64,000 bases of DNA from Euleptes europaea (GCF_029931775.1 NC_079322.1:23510542-23574541), one strand, 5' to 3'; counted from the first letter of the stretch, positions 20,655 through 34,672 are shown. Notes: generated from the sequence alone by a model not told the origin. Program-made: numbers and translations.

Positions 20655-20868
20655 ACACCAGTTTGGTGTAGTGATTAGAGTTTTGTGCTAGGATCTGCGA
20701 GACTAAGGTTCAGATCCCCACTCTGCCATGGAAGTTTGCTGGTTGAGCTTGGGCCAGTCACAAGCACTCAGCCTGATTTGCCTCACTTGGAGGTTGTGAG
20801 AATAAACAAGAAAACGATGTAAGCTGTTTTGGGTCTCCGTTGTGGAGAAAGGTGGGGTATAAAGGAAG
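20655..20868 (+). mobile_element. Old tRNA-derived SINE
   Basis: The head agtttggtgtagtgattaga is followed by cagatccccactctgccatg, then cttgggccagtcacaagcac. It ends gagaaaggtggggtataaag, the usual order for this older B-related subfamily. Confidence 0.75.
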
Positions 20869-23427
20869 TAAATAAAGTGGGGATCCTAAGATATAGGGGA
20901 ACCCTTAATTGAACATTTGGATAAACTGTTCTGAAAAAATTGGGTAACTGCTAAGCAGATACTATTTCATTTCCCCAACTTGGATGTTGTTCACCTTATG
21001 AAAATTAAGCTACCTGAAAGTAAGGTGACCCCCTTAAAAATGTTATGCACAAAGGTCTTTATTGTAGTACATGCCTGTAACTGGTATTTGAATTTAAGAC
21101 AACCCCCAGGTGGTGGTGTTTTTTGTTTGTCCTTTTGACAGCACTTCTGGGCAAAAACCTAGTTTTCCTTTCAGGTAGAAGAGTAGCTGTTCCTCCTGGT
21201 TTAGGACTTTAAACTTCCTGATCAGCAAAGCAAAGGAAAAAAACCTGAAAGAAAAGTTCTTCTCTTGTTGGTCATAGTGGTTTACATAAAACAATATTGG
21301 ATCTAGAAGTAGGAGTGTGTGGGACAGGGACAGGAGAAGAAATGGTTTGGCATGGTTAGGTCTTACTGAAACTTGGGTGCATCCAATTTGTTGTGAAAGG
21401 TAGTTTAATTGTCCACTTGGTTTAGGAGTCAGGCTATATAGTGGATGTCATCCTATTGCTACTTTTAATTTTTTTTCTTCTTTTGAGTTATGAAGATGGA
21501 ATTACTGTGCAGTATTAATTATTGGAGGAAGAATAATTGGTCCTTCATCTTTATGGTGGTATGAGATCATGACTGACTATGCTATTAGAATATTGGACAA
21601 CATGCCACTTTTATTACTTTAAATCCAGTGTTTTGCAAAACTTCATAGTGTTTTATCTGTTACAGTAATTCATAGTTGTCTTCAAACTGGTTTCCTCACA
21701 TTAATTCAGAGATGTCTTAACATTAACAAGCTTAACCCTAGCTTGTTCAACTTTTTGTCACCCATTATGAGACTCTGTCCACTGTTTTAAAGAGAACGGA
21801 GCACCATAGTTCTTCACATGTGACTGTTTTGGGTTAGGCTTTAAAATTGAATGCTTAAGTGATAAGGATTTGCTTACCAATTACATTTTGCTGTAAATAT
21901 GGACATGATTTTTGTGGGCTTCCAAAACTAAAAAATGGTTACCTGTGCATTCCAGGTTCACTGCTCTTGCGGAACGTGTTTTCCAATGCTGGCCTTACTG
22001 TTTGGTCGTCTGCACACAAGACTGATACTGGAGTGCTTTAGCATGTTAATTGTTTGTCAAGATCAGAAGCAAAGCTGATAGGTATGTAAAGATACATATG
22101 TGGACTGCATTGTGAAATGGTTAATGTTTAAACAATGAAATTTTATTGTGCTGTGTGTAGGTAGTATCGAGTTGCACTTTAGCCTTCTGAAGTGAAGAAA
22201 AAGTGGCATTTTGTATTTTCTAATAGAAGATGACATTTTCCCCTTCATCTTGGTAGGCTAAGGTGGAATATAATATTACTTCCATGCAGCACCAATTGAT
22301 CATATCAAGTCTGCAGTACACCCTTCACAAGATGCAGATAAAAGACCATAATGGCCAGAATTTTTTCTTTCCCCCTTGTTTTGCATCCAGCGTGATGAAG
22401 TCCTAGAGAACTCAGCAGCTTCCATACTACATTGCAGTGATACAGGTTTTCTGGCACAGCGAGAATACGAAAAAATTCTAGGAAGTTATTTGATGTCCTA
22501 AATAGAGCATGATCTGAGTCAGCATATTTATTTTTACTTATATCTAAGTAAACAGATTTTTTAAATACTTCATGTTAATTTTATGTGCCAGTCACAATAC
22601 AGTTAAACTGAAATATTTGGTTAGAAAAAACAAACAAATGAAATGTGATTAAAAAAAATTAGAAGTATTGATCTACTAAAAACTCTGCATAAAGCTTTGA
22701 ATGTAACATTTAAAGACAATGCAGCATGTACTTGTTTTGAAAAATCCTGAAGGCACTGACAGTGGTTGGCACCTAATTTTAGCACATCTGAAGTACTGTG
22801 CATAATGTGCCATGGGTACTGTTGTCCACTCTTCTGTTTAAACAGAATTTAATTATCTTCATTGGGGTACATCAGTGGGGCTGAGTGGCATATTATGTCT
22901 GAGGAGTATATGATGGCTGGCTGCTGATGTGTTAATGTTTCCGGCGCTTTTGATTTTAGTGTCCTGTTGCTAGCTTCAGCGGCTTCATCAGCTGCCTTAA
23001 CTGTTTACGGTGAGAAAGTCAGGATTAAAACACAAATGTAAATAATTGCACCAGTGGAGCTAGATGGTACCCGTGTCGCTTAATGTAGGGAGAGGCAAAA
23101 ACCTTTAACCATATTTGGGGTTATGAGGGAGACATTTCCAATACAGCACAGAAGCAAGACATGTCAGTCATAGTTCTGAGTGTATTTCTGTAATACTTCA
23201 GCACCAGTACTCTTAGCCAGCCTTTCATCTCTAATTACAGGCATTCTTCATGTATTGTAGTGGTAAAGAAACAGTATTAAATTTATTTTTAATCTTAACT
23301 TTTGCACCTGTTCTCTGGGTAAAACTGCTTGATAAACAGTTTAAATGTTTACTAAACAGTATTTTAGGCAGAACTGCTGTGAACAACAGGCTTAGCAAAG
23401 TTACTGACACTGTTGTTTTTCTTCTAG

Positions 23428-23796
23428 TTTCCCAAGTGCAGTGACTGACAGAGATGCTTCAAGAAAATCTACCTCACAAATTGCATTTGTTTGCCAATGT
23501 GCTGTATCACTGGAAATCTCACGAGAAGTTTGGCAGTTGTTCTTGAAAGCCTCAGGAGAATAGATGGTCACCAAATGATTGTATTGTGACCTGGGAGTGG
23601 GTCAAAGTCTGAAGCAATCTTGGTTCAGCAGTTTAGTCCATCATTGCTAAATGTCTTAAATAAAGCTTGTAAAGGCTTCAAACATATTTCCTCTAGTCTC
23701 TTCTCAGTTTTTCAAGAAATGATTGCTTGATCTCTGTCCTGCCAAATTAAAGTGGCTTCTCTAATCTGATCCTGGAAACATTAATGGAACATAGTC
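23428..23796 (+). other. KBTBD2: KBTBD2 5' UTR part of the start exon
   Basis: A strong acceptor (tgttgtttttcttctag, ending 23427) opens an exon that would carry 369 nt of leader before the ATG at 23797. The leader contains a 30-codon upstream frame (23454-23546) and another starting at 23784 that overlaps the main start in a different frame. Both could reduce translation. Confidence 0.55.
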
Positions 23797-23966
23797 ATGT
23801 CTACACAGGAAGAAAGGCAGATCAATACGGAATATGCTGTATCTTTACTGGAGCAGTTAAAGCTGTTCTATGAACAGCAATTATTAACTGACATAGTTTT
23901 AATTGTTGAGGGTACTGAATTCCCATGCCATAAGATGGTTCTTGCTACGTGTAGCTCTTACTTCAG
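23797..23966 (+). CDS. KBTBD2: KBTBD2 coding exon A
   Basis: Encodes residues 1-56 and two bases of Arg57, ending CSSYF. Donor is TTCAG|gtatgt. Confidence 0.96.
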
Positions 23967-26900
23967 GTATGTGCCTAAAGCATTATTGCTTGATCTAAAA
24001 AAATGTGGTGTTAAATGATGCTGCTACTCAGATGTTCACATTGTCCAATGTGTAGCATAGTTCTAATGTTGGTTCTGCTGATAACTTAAAAATGGAGGGC
24101 TGAAATATTTTTTTTTAAATTGCTAATATGGAAACACTAAGTCAGTGTGCACCACTCAGACCACTTCAAGGGTCACAGGTGCTCTGCAGTGAAAGTGGGA
24201 AATCTACATTGTAACAATGCAGGCAGCATTCTATTTTTTTGGGGGGGGTGTTAGGGCTTTTATGGAAGGAAGTCTGTTTAGTGGGGATAAAATCTACCAG
24301 TGTTGAGCCCATGCTCATGTTGTCCTAAGGTTGATGGCAAGTATATCTAAGAAAAAAGAAGCAGACTGCCATTGTTTTATGGTCTGTTAGAGGAGTTGGG
24401 CCAGAAAAATAATACTATATGCACACATGCTAGGCACCTTGAATGTGTGGAGATAAGGTGGGGCACAGCTATTTTAAATAACAGAGGTTGGATCCCATTA
24501 ATGTTGAGGATTGTTAGTCTTCAGGTTAGGGAGATCAGAATGCTTCCCTTTTAACAAAGTAGTGAAGTGATTGGGGTAGTTTGCAGCATTAGTTCAAACA
24601 GGAGATTGTATTTGAGCTCACCAGGCCACTAAAATAGTGGCTGCTGAGGATGAACTCAAAGGTATAAGATCCCCTGAAATGGGATAGAGAATGCCAGGAT
24701 GTGCATGTTTCCTGCACATGTTTTGCTTCCTGATTTTTAAGTATTTTGAAATTCTGAGAGCTGTAGCAAGTACTTATGCTGTATATAGGTATCAGAATTT
24801 ATTTTGCCAAAACAAAAGGCTTAAATCTGGTATGTGGGTGGGGTGCAGTGTTTCCATGGGTGTAACATAGTGACTGGCCAGCACCAAAGGTTTGACAGGA
24901 AGTAAATACCAAAAGTGATGGAATGTTGCCAGTAGTTGTTCCTTCACTACCAAAGACAACAAAAGAAAGGATGCAGAGCTAGTAGAGGCGGAAAACAGCA
25001 ATTTCAGCTGTGAGTGCTGTCAGAGTAGTTTCTTGGTCTCCTTTGGCTGGGGGTGGGGTAGGCTGTAGTGAGAAGTGCCAACTTATCCATGGTCACAGCT
25101 CGACTTCCCAGCCTAGCTCTGTGACTACTGCCCTGACTTCCTTGAAGCGTCAGAGGTCAGCCATTTTATATTCAGTCTCTTGGAAAACCAGTAGTTTCTT
25201 TCTGTGGACATACCAATGAATAAGTGGATAACATCTATCAACTTTTAAACAAAATTGTATCATCTGATTCGTGCTTCTTTACAAACCACCTCTCAGGTGG
25301 AAAGAAGGCAGGGCATTGTAATCTCCAGAGTGTTGGGAAATTAGAAGCTAGAAGATGGCTGAGGTTAATGTATTTTGTGGTTATTCCTCAGGGCTATGTT
25401 CATGAGCGGGTTGAGTGAAAGCAAGCAAACCCATATCCATCTGAGGAATGTGGATGCAGCCACTTTACAGATCATCATAACTTATGCTTACACGGGTAAT
25501 TTGGCAATAAGTGACACAACAGTTGAACAGCTTTATGAAACGGCCTGCTTCTTACAGGTAGGAATGTTCTGTAATTTTTCTAAGCTATACATTGTCTTGA
25601 AATGACATTTAAAATATATAATGATTGAGCTTAATTAAAGTGTGTAATCAGATTTTGTTTTCAAGTCAATTTGCTTTTTGTAGATATGGACGAGGAACAT
25701 TATCATAAATTGCCATGGAAGTATTTGCATGTTCCATACTAAGGGTGTAATTGTAAACTGTCTGACAAGGAAGTATAACACCAACAGGATGCCCTAAGAA
25801 AACACCTTTGAGAATTGACTTATAATTTTTTTATTACTGTAGGGAGATCTACAAAGGTGCAAAAGTTGATTACAGGTAGGAGGGATATGTTGTCAGGAGA
25901 AGAATGGGCCAAATAAAGAGAGGGAGATCAGACAATAGGACCTTTCTCTGTTTCTGGTCTTTCAACTATCTGCATCCTGAAAGTTGTCAGGATGCCATAG
26001 GGTCTCAAACAGCTGTTTTTGCTAGATGTCAGATGATTCTAGGGTTGCCAGTCCTCCACTACTGGAGGATTATTCCCTGCTCCAGGGCCTTCCCTCAGCA
26101 CCAATCAGCTGGCCAGCAGGAGGGGGTGCTCACTGGCAGCAAAAGGAGGCCTAGGCCTATGCTGCAAGCAGCATCACTTCCAGCATGCAGTGGAAGTGAT
26201 GCTATCAGGTTGCCAGTGAGGATGTAACGCTCTAGTATTTGGGCAAAAACTCTATGATAAAAATGATTTCTACCATATATTTTTTGTCTGAATACCAGAG
26301 GAGCCCCATGTTGCCGATGATGCGGTGATATCACTTCCAGTGCATACCAGAAGTGACGTGGTGGGCAATGCCAGCCTAGGCCTCCCTTTGCTCTCAGGAA
26401 GTCACCCCCTCAACCCTCCCCCACCAATTGCCAGGGGGTACCTCACAACCCCTAGATCAGTCGTTGGTCAGATGTCAATCATGCTTGGACCTGTTTGTGC
26501 ATGAAAAAGCTGAACTGGCACTGAGGCCTTGTTGGGTGGGTGGGGTGGCGGTGGAGGAAAATTGATGTCTCCCAGTTGTTCTTGTCAGGGTTCTTGCTGT
26601 AGCATTAGTTGTCCTATTTGATCTGATAGAGGTGTTGAGAATCTAGTATTGCGAATTCTGAATCTTTTTAGTCCTTGGCTTTCAAAATCCATGCAGAGGC
26701 TTGCCTTACCTGGGGGTAGCTTTGGGCCTTGACAACTAGGTAGCTGCCCTAAGCCATCATGTTCACCGTGCATGTGGCAAGTCATGTGCTCGGCTTGATT
26801 TTGTTTCTGTTCTGAACAAATGTTGAATAGCTCAGAATGAAGACATGAAATGTCGATAATTTCTTTATCATAGATCCACTATTGCCTTGGTTAGATTTAG

Positions 26901-29857
26901 ACTCTCAAAAATCTGGAACTGTTGTGGGAGGGGGGTGGGACTGACTAATATAGTCCACCTCCGTGGGGTTCCTGTAAACTTCTGTAATGAGACCATAAAT
27001 AGAATGTAATAAAATAGAATGGTTTGATGTCTGCTAGCAGATTGTTTCAATCTACAATTTTCCTCACATCCAGAATGTATTCTTTTTTTTCTGTCTCCTT
27101 ATTTTTAACAAACCCATGTGTTGGAAAAACTCCTTTTATGAGACTACATGGAAAAGTAAAAAATCAGAAGATAAGCTACAACAAAACTCCAAAAATAGTT
27201 AAATACCACACAAGACCAAACCAAAAAAATTATACATGTTGTTAGAATCACATCAAATGGTTCTATTGTAGAGGTTTACTGATTCTTTGGTATATTTTTC
27301 AATTTGATACATTTTATGAATAGTAGGATGTTGTGTAGTGAATTTTTCTGTTTGTACAGTGATTAGAATCTCTTTCCTCATTTTGTGGGTGTCGGTTGGT
27401 TTTATTTACTATCTACTTTTGTTTTGTCTCCCTTCATACTTAGGTACCTTTTTTTGTTATTTTGGAAAGGTAGCATTTCCCCCCTGGTATTTAAAAGACT
27501 GTCTACTCCCATATAAACCTGCCTGCCAGTCACAACCTTCTAGAGAAGTTCTGCTCTGTTCCCCACCTTCAGAGGCAATTAATGCCAGAGTGTCTTTTCT
27601 GTAATGGTACCTCGATTGTTGAGTGACCTGTCCGCAGCAGCTAGCCCGACACCTAGCCTGTTAACATTTAGGCACAAGATATTTGAGTGTGTTTTCCCTT
27701 CTCCTGTATGGCACTATTTCTATTTATGTACTTCATGGCCGCTGGATTACTGGTGTATAATGCTGCTTTTCAGGATATACTGAACAAATTTACAGTTCTT
27801 CAAGTTTATTGGAGCACTGCTGAACAACTGATTATATTTCATGGCCATTTCATATAGGATTCAGATGAACCCATATTTGCCTCTGAGCCTCCCAGAACCA
27901 CCCCTTCTCTCCTTGTTCTCCTCCTCCTCTCTCTGGGCCCTATGACCTACCTGTAATTTGCCACCCAGGTTGACAAACACAGCTGGCAAATCTTAATTAT
28001 TCAGAGATCAATAGAGAATGCTGCCAGTCAGGTGAGTTCTTCCATAGCAGACTGGTGTGTAGGCAGTTGGTTCCCTTCCCTAGTTCTAGGCTGCAAAACA
28101 CCCCTAGTGTTGGTTTGTCTTCAGTGTGGGAAGAGGCCTGTACTTCGTAACAGATCCCTTCACCCTGGTGGAGCAGACATTGTTCAATAAAATGTGAAAC
28201 AGCTGCATCTAGGGCAGCTTCCCCACTTTTTCTACTGTTATGTATATAGTTGTGGTTCTTGTACATTTTTTAACATAAACCATACTTTGCCTCTAACATG
28301 AGTGTTTTTTTTCCTTTGCAGGTAGAAGATGTATTACAACGGTGTCGAGAATACTTAATTAAAAAAATTAATGCAGAGAACTGTGTGCGGCTCTTGAGTT
28401 TTGCTGACCTTTTCAGCTGTGAAGAGTTAAAACAGAGTGCTAAGAGGATGGTAGAACACAAGTTCACAGCTGTATATCATCAGGAGGCTTTCATGCAGCT
28501 CTCTCACGATCTTTTGATAGATATTTTGAGCAGTGACAATTTAAATGTGGAAAAGGAGGAAACAGTTCGTGAAGCTGCTATGTTGTGGCTGGAGTATAAC
28601 ACGGAATCTAGATCACAGTATTTGTCGTCTGTTCTTAGCCAAATAAGAATTGACGCACTTTCTGAAGTTACACAGAGAGCTTGGTTTCAAGGCTTGCCAC
28701 CAAATGATAAGTCAGTTGTGGTTCAAGGATTGTATAAATCTATGCCTAAGTTTTTTAAGCCAAGGCTCGGGATGACTAAAGAGGAGATGATGATTTTCAT
28801 TGAAGCTGCTGCTGAAAATCCCGGTAACCTTTACTCTTCAGTATGCTACAGCCCGCAGGCTGAAAAAGTTTACAAGCTCTGCAGCCCTCCTGCTGATTTG
28901 CATAAGGTTGGAACACTTGTAACTCCTGACAATGACATTTATATAGCAGGTGGGCAAATTCCACTGAAAAACACAAAAACCAATCACAGTAAAACAAGCA
29001 AACTTCAGGTTGCCTTCCGAACTGTGAATTGCTTTTACTGGTTTGATGCCCAGCAGAACACTTGGTTTCCAAAGAGTCCAATGCTGTTTGTTCGCATAAA
29101 GCCATCTCTGGTTTGCTGTGAAGGCCACATCTATGCAATTGGAGGAGACAATGTCGGCGGAGAGCTAAACAGGAGAACTGTAGAAAGATATGATACTGAG
29201 AGAGATGAGTGGACCATGGTAAGCCCATTGCCCTGCTCATGGCAATGGAGTACGGCAGTTGCTGTTCACAACTGCATTTATGTAATGGCGCACAATTTGA
29301 TGTACTGTTACTTCCCTAGGTCAGATGCTTGGGTTGAAATGGCTATGAGACAGACTAGTAGATGCTTTGCTTCAGCTGCTGCTTTTGGAGACAAAATATT
29401 TTACATTGGTGGCTTGCATGTTGGCAGCAACTCCGGTATAAGGCTCCCAACTAGCACTGTAGATGGGTCTTCCGTAACCGTGGAAGTCTACGATGTGAAT
29501 AAAAATGAATGGCGAACGGCAGCCAATATCCCTGCCAAGCGGTATTCTGACCCCTGCGTCAGAGCGGTTGTCATCTCCAACACTCTATGTGTGTTCATAC
29601 GAGAAACCCACATGAACGAGAGAGCCAAGTATGCCACCTACCAGTACGATATGGACCTTGACCGGTGGTTCTTGCGGCAACATATTTCTGAGCGGGTGCT
29701 ATGGGACCTAGGGAAAGACTTTCGATGCACTGTGGGAAAGCTCTATCCATCTTGCCTTGAAGAGTCCCCATGGAAGCCTCCACCATATCTCTTTCCACCA
29801 GATGGAGCAGATGAATTTGAGCTGCACGGAGAGATGGTTACGCTACCGCCTGTCTAG
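23797..29857 (+). CDS. KBTBD2: KBTBD2, kelch repeat and BTB domain protein
   Basis: Three coding exons (23797-23966, 25392-25557, 28322-29857) join in phase to 623 codons, the same length as human KBTBD2, and I recall near-identity over the N-terminal half. The order is BTB (about residues 31-100, with [20 protein letters not shown]), BACK (about 130-235), then kelch repeats (about 310-610, with [14 protein letters not shown] and [11 protein letters not shown]). KBTBD2 is a CUL3 ubiquitin-ligase adaptor; in mouse it targets the PI3K regulatory subunit p85-alpha and sustains insulin signalling. The second exon starts with GGCTATG and continues [10 protein letters not shown]. No break is seen. 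Start choice: [15 protein letters not shown] matches the family N-terminus. Confidence 0.97.
25392..25557 (+). CDS. KBTBD2: KBTBD2 coding exon B
   Basis: The acceptor is ttattcctcag. The exon completes Arg57 and encodes [14 protein letters not shown] to YETACFLQ (residue 112), the rest of the BTB fold. Donor is TACAG|gtagga. Confidence 0.96.
26039..26455. mobile_element. Probable hAT-like/composite repeat in KBTBD2 intron
   Basis: Starts tagggttgccagtcctccac and ends acctcacaacccctag, with internal repeated segments (atcacttccagcatgcagtg and atcacttccagtgcatacca) and repeated aggcctaggcct-like motifs. The ends resemble the TAGGGTTGCC family, but the body is different. Confidence 0.45.
28322..29857 (+). 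CDS. KBTBD2: KBTBD2 coding exon C (BACK and kelch)
   Basis: The acceptor is tttttcctttgcag. The exon encodes [15 protein letters not shown] through the BACK domain and all kelch repeats, ending GEMVTLPPV then TAG. It is a single 1536-nt exon, as expected for this gene. Confidence 0.97.
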   Translation, partial: VEDVLQRCREYLIKKINAENCVRLLSFADLFSCEELKQSAKRMVEHKFTAVYHQEAFMQLSHDLLIDILSSDNLNVEKEETVREAAMLWLEYNTESRSQYLSSVLSQIRIDALSEVTQRAWFQGLPPNDKSVVVQGLYKSMPKFFKPRLGMTKEEMMIFIEAAAENPGNLYSSVCYSPQAEKVYKLCSPPADLHKVGTLVTPDNDIYIAGGQIPLKNTKTNHSKTSKLQVAFRTVNCFYWFDAQQNTWFPKSPMLFVRIKPSLVCCEGHIYAIGGDNVGGELNRRTVERYDTERDEWTMVSPLPCSWQWSTAVAVHNCIYVMAHNLMYCYFPRSDAWVEMAMRQTSRCFASAAAFGDKIFYIGGLHVGSNSGIRLPTSTVDGSSVTVEVYDVNKNEWRTAANIPAKRYSDPCVRAVVISNTLCVFIRETHMNERAKYATYQYDMDLDRWFLRQHISERVLWDLGKDFRCTVGKLYPSCLEESPWKPPPYLFPPDGADEFELHGEMVTLPPV

Positions 29858-31300
29858 CTCCCAAAACTCAGACTGCATGTTTGTAATTGGTTATCATGAA
29901 AATTTGTCTGAAAGATCAGAACTGGGAATTAAAAAACAACAACAAGACTCTTGTCTGTACGCCCTGTGGCCATTCAATGTAAATTGGTGAAATTTCCAAG
30001 CAGATAAGCTTCCATAATTTAAAACAATCCCTCTGATAGCTGATGGGATCTCTGGGTCAGATCCAGCACAAAATTTCTGCTTGTGCTAGAGCTCGTGTTC
30101 AAGCAGAAATGAAAGGGACAAAAACATAGTAACAGCTCGTGCTATCAAACATATTGTATTCCCCTCCTTCTGTTACTGCTTGCGCAAGACCTTGCACATC
30201 CAGTTTCTGGGTCCTATATATAGGGAGGAAAGTAGGTGTTGCACAAGATCTTGCACAGGCAGAACTGCTGTGTGTATTTCTGCTTGTGCATTGCTGGATC
30301 CAAGCCTATGTATATTGCAAGCTTAAAGCATCTGCTCGTTGCCTAAATGTCTAGTCCTGTGAAGACGATTTAGTTCAGGAAATGTTCACAAAAGCAGCAT
30401 CTGTTTTTAGGATGGTATGTCAGTTGCTCTGAAAGTATCTTCCAGTTGCATATGATCGAGTTCTGGAAATCTTTGTATGTGCTCGTTATAGTAGATTCAG
30501 TGTGGCCTAATGGAATGTGCTGCACTTAATACACAACAGCTGCGTTGGTATGTAATAATGCCATGTAAAAGAAGAAACAAACCCCATGGATCTCCCTGTG
30601 GTAGGAAGGGTAGATCTTCCATTTTACAGTGACATGCAGGGCAAAATGACTGCGGGTTCAGTCAAGCTGTATTATTATTATTATCATTATGTGCATGTAT
30701 TTTCACTAACTTATACCTGTCTATTTAGAATACAGGTCTTCCGAGCAGCTGGTAGCTTACCAGGTGTGGACTTAACATTGCTGGGCTTGCAGTTAAGAAT
30801 TGCCAGCCCCTCCTAGTGCGGGTCTCTGTGGAGCTTTGGATCAGTAAATGACTCCACATTTCTGTATTTGGGAAACATTGGCTCATGCATATTACTTCCT
30901 GCTGCTTACGTTCTCCCTTCCCCCCATCCCACCCCCATTGTAAACAAAGATGTAGTATGGATTAACCGAGGTCTCTTTTTGTTAATTTAATATCAAGCAT
31001 TACTGTAGTGTGACTGTGTGTAGATAACCCCTTAGCTGTTGTTGTGTTTTTTTGGGGGGGGGGGGAGGGGAGAAAATTGTTCAGGAATACTCTGTACCCT
31101 TCTGTGCAAGAGAGCAGCTGAATAGTGCTGCTCTGGCATTAATCCCAGGAACCACTAGCAGTAGCGGGGAGCCACCAATATTACATGAGCACAGGTGCTT
31201 CATGATGGATCATACTAGCATGTTCAGCTGTATCATGTTCTGGCACTGTATTTTGAATGATATTAATTTATTAAAAAAAACAATCAAAATGCGTGTACTC
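29858..31300 (+). other. KBTBD2: KBTBD2 3' UTR (end approximate)
   Basis: Sequence after the stop lacks recognised repeats for about 1.4 kb. A candidate ATTAAA lies at 31270-31275, with T/G-rich sequence after it. A longer UTR cannot be excluded. Confidence 0.4.
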
Positions 31301-33257
31301 TGTATATGAGCATTATATCATTGTCTTGGAAACCAGAGTATCTGATACGATTTAGGAGGCCTTTTTGTTCACTGAATCTCTCACTCCTTCAAACCTTGTA
31401 TTACCTAACAAAGGGGTGGTTCTTACAGTAGTTAGCTTCAGCAGTTTAGACAACAGGAAGAGAAAATGAGTGCTCCCTTCTTCCTTGTGCTTCTGTATAT
31501 CAGCTAAAACAAAACTTGCCATTTCCCCACTCTGGTGAGATGTATAATCTGTGTCCAGACTGGGTAGATGCAAAGGGTCTATACTATAGAAAAGGAGAAC
31601 CATTCGTTACTTCCTGCTGTTCCTGCTTCTTTTAATTTTGAGGCGGTCATGGAAGCCCAGATTCCAGAGGATTATCAACTGTGTTAGTTTGCTTCAGCAA
31701 AAATTGTCTTGTGGCGCCTTAGAGATAGATATCACGTACACTGTGGAATAAACTGTTGGCGGACTAGAGCGACCTTGGTAAGTTTAAAAAAAATGAATTA
31801 TGAAATATCTTTAGGGGTTCCTCTTCTTGAGATAAGGAGTGACAGGGTTAACTGAATGTAAAGTGGGAGGAAACTGAATAAATTCAGAATCTGAATTCTT
31901 GCTAGGCATTTGAAAAAGTTGTTCAGACGAGAATTCCCATGTTTTATACCGCCATGTCATTGAAGACTTCCAGGTAATAGTGTATTGCTGCTGTGATCTT
32001 AATTGATGGGTTTTTTCCCTGCAGTAATAAGGCTTTCATTGAGGGGAGGGAGAAGAGAAGATGATGGGTTGGATCCAGCCAGCTTTTTCACACAGTACAC
32101 CCAGTTCTTTCCTACTCCATCCCATATGGCTTTTGTACATAAAAATCCCTTGATTATCTCTGCATAGCATGTATAGGTGATCAAAGACAGTGCTTCCTTT
32201 CCTTTTTGTAAGAAAAGTTGGTTGAATCCATCCCACTGAATAGGGGATTCTGTTGAGTTAATCCTATTTTTTAAATTCCAGGCAAACAGCTAAAATATTA
32301 AAGATGCGCACTCTAATACCCCTCAGCTGCTATTCTATCAGTGGATAGATGTACCCTGCCTTGCTTGGCATTTTTCTCAATCAATGTTCAGATATTCTAT
32401 GGTGCCTGTTTCCTTTAAATCAATTGTAAAATATAGAGGATTAATTAATTCCAAATAAATTGAATTGAGCTCATAGGCTCAAAAAAATTGAGGAACCCTG
32501 CTCTAGACTGCCTCCCCTTAGGCTCTAGGGGAAATTCCTATAGCATCACTACACGGAGGCCATTTTTTCTCCTGTTCCTCATGGGGCCGGGCAGGTTAAT
32601 GGGGTATCTATTGCTGGCCTAGCCCCCTCCCATACCTCTGCTCATGTGCAGGGATCTCAGCCATGAAAATTGTTGCCTTCTCAAACATAATGAGTAAATA
32701 AAACACAGGTCAACCTCACAGTGCAGATACCTCCAGTGAACTCTTTCCAAAGGTTTAAGAGAACAGGGCAAGCAGAAACAGCAGGCTTATTAGTAGAATT
32801 ATGTATGGCTGGGAAATGACCACTCTCAGGTCATCTTTTTCAGGCCTGTACAATAAGCCACTGGAGTACAATTTGAATGTCTTAACTGCAATGCATTGCC
32901 TCCTGGCAGTTTTATCTCCCAGATAGTGTAAGGTGTTTTTCCAGTGAGCTAGCCCTCCTTTATTACACTGCAATAAACACTGCAACAGAGGAAGCAGTAA
33001 GTCTGACATAAACTCAGCACGTTGCTCATCCCTTTCAGAGGGGAAAAGCAGAGTAAAAATGTTTTGCTAAATGCATTCAACCTTTGCTCCAGAGAACTTG
33101 CTCGTATAGGGATGTTGTGCTTTTCTAACCCTGAGGCCCCTAGGGGGTGCTAAAGAGGGGGTATTTCATATGAGAAAAAGGCACACACTTCCCAGAGTGA
33201 CTGGAGGGCCTCAAGCTGCAGGTTGCTTACCTCAGGAGGACTCCCAACTTTTTTTTG

Positions 33258-33347
33258 TATAAAACTACACATTGATATTTTAGGGATCCTAGGACTCCTA
33301 CTTTTATATAAAACTACACATTGATATTCTAGGGCTACTAGGAACTG
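33258..33347 (+). repeat. 49-bp tandem duplication
   Basis: tataaaactacacattgata begins at 33258 and again at 33307, with a few mismatches in the following bases. Two copies only. Confidence 0.85.
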
Positions 33348-34202
33348 AAGAAAAAGCAGACAACACACATGAGCAGAGCTGCATGTTGATACCTCTTTAA
33401 GGGACAGGCTAGATAGAGGTCAGAAAAGACTTGACAGCCTGGCCTGCTTGAACACAACAGGCCTGAACTGTTTATATGTCAATTATTATTATACATATTT
33501 AATTGTTTCATATATTATTCCTTAGGGGAGGGAAAGAAATTTTGAAGTTTGTTTATTGTCATTTTCATAAATATAAGTGTGACAAGGTGGGGTCACACTG
33601 TCAAAGACGTGAACTCCCTTTATTTGATTTAAAAACATTTCTTTTGATATTCCTCTGTGAATTAAATAGAAGTTACACTTCCTTTACTTTAATGAAGGTC
33701 TTTTAACCTTCACACAGTGCCCTTTTTCAGTTGTTATGACCATCCACATGTAAGGGAAGATTGTGCATACCATGATCCTCTTGACACACATAGTCGCCGT
33801 GTTTGAACACGGCAATACACCTGTTTTCTTGTTTTGTTCCATGTGATCAGAAAACCTAGATCATTTTTGGATATCTGTTTGGGCATAGAGAAGGTGGAAA
33901 ATATGTGTGTTGCCTGGTTCGCACCAAGTGACAACCATGCATATTAAGAGGCATGTGCGATGTGTGATCTCCCGTTGTGCATGATTGATTGTAACAGTTG
34001 AAAAGCGAGTGTAAAATGAAAATTGCAAGCCAAACAGGAAATCAGGCAGTTGTGTGTGTGATTCTAACATTTCAGTCTCACTAGTTCTACTCGGTCCTCT
34101 CTTTCCTCACTGTTCTGTGACTACTGACCATCAATAAATTATTATTTATGGTACATACCACAAAGAGGAAAAGCATAGAGGTAGGTTTTGGGCCAAACAG
34201 TG

Positions 34203-34257
34203 CAGTCTTATGGAGAGTTACTCCAGACTGCAATAACTCTTCATAGGATTGCACCAT
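34203..34257. repeat. Short palindromic interspersed repeat
   Basis: cttatggagagttactccag is mirrored by ctgcaataactcttcatagg. It resembles the element at 9487. Confidence 0.5.
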
Positions 34258-34479
34258 CACTCTTCCCCTTGCTTTCCATAAAGACCGTGTGGGTATTAGT
34301 TTTTTTTTTTAAATCAAGAAAATACATTGATATTTTATTAAATAAAACAATGTATTTTATTAAATAATAAATATAGTGACTATAGTACAAACTAATTCTT
34401 AAAGGAGGGCAGGGAGCTGTTCCTGTTAGAGGATAAGGACTTGCAATGGGTTTAAATTACAGGTGGAAAGGTGCCAGCT

Positions 34480-34672
34480 GGATATTAGGAATATTATTTT
34501 ACAGTAAGAGTTGCTCAACAGTGGAATCTGCTACCTAGGGAGGTGGTGAGATCCCCCTCACTGGCAGTCTTTAAGCAGTGGCTGGACAAACACTTGTCAG
34601 GGATGCTCTAGGCTGATCCTGCTTTGAGCAGGGGGTTAGTCTGTATTGGCCCCTTCCAACTCTGATTCTAAG
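34480..34672 (+). mobile_element. CR1 LINE 3'-end fragment
   Basis: ttacagtaagagttgctcaa, ctacctagggaggtggtgag, ctttaagcagtggctggaca and ccccttccaactctgattct are the consecutive landmarks of the CR1 3' end. Confidence 0.85.

Noticed and set aside
22960-23010. A fourth hammerhead-like site (minus strand, CTGATGAAGCC)
   Set aside because: The CTGATGA part is present, but no short stem closing onto GAAA was found at a reasonable distance.
28797-29240. 147-codon minus-strand frame under KBTBD2
   Set aside because: It is the shadow of the KBTBD2 kelch exon in another frame, with no independent features.
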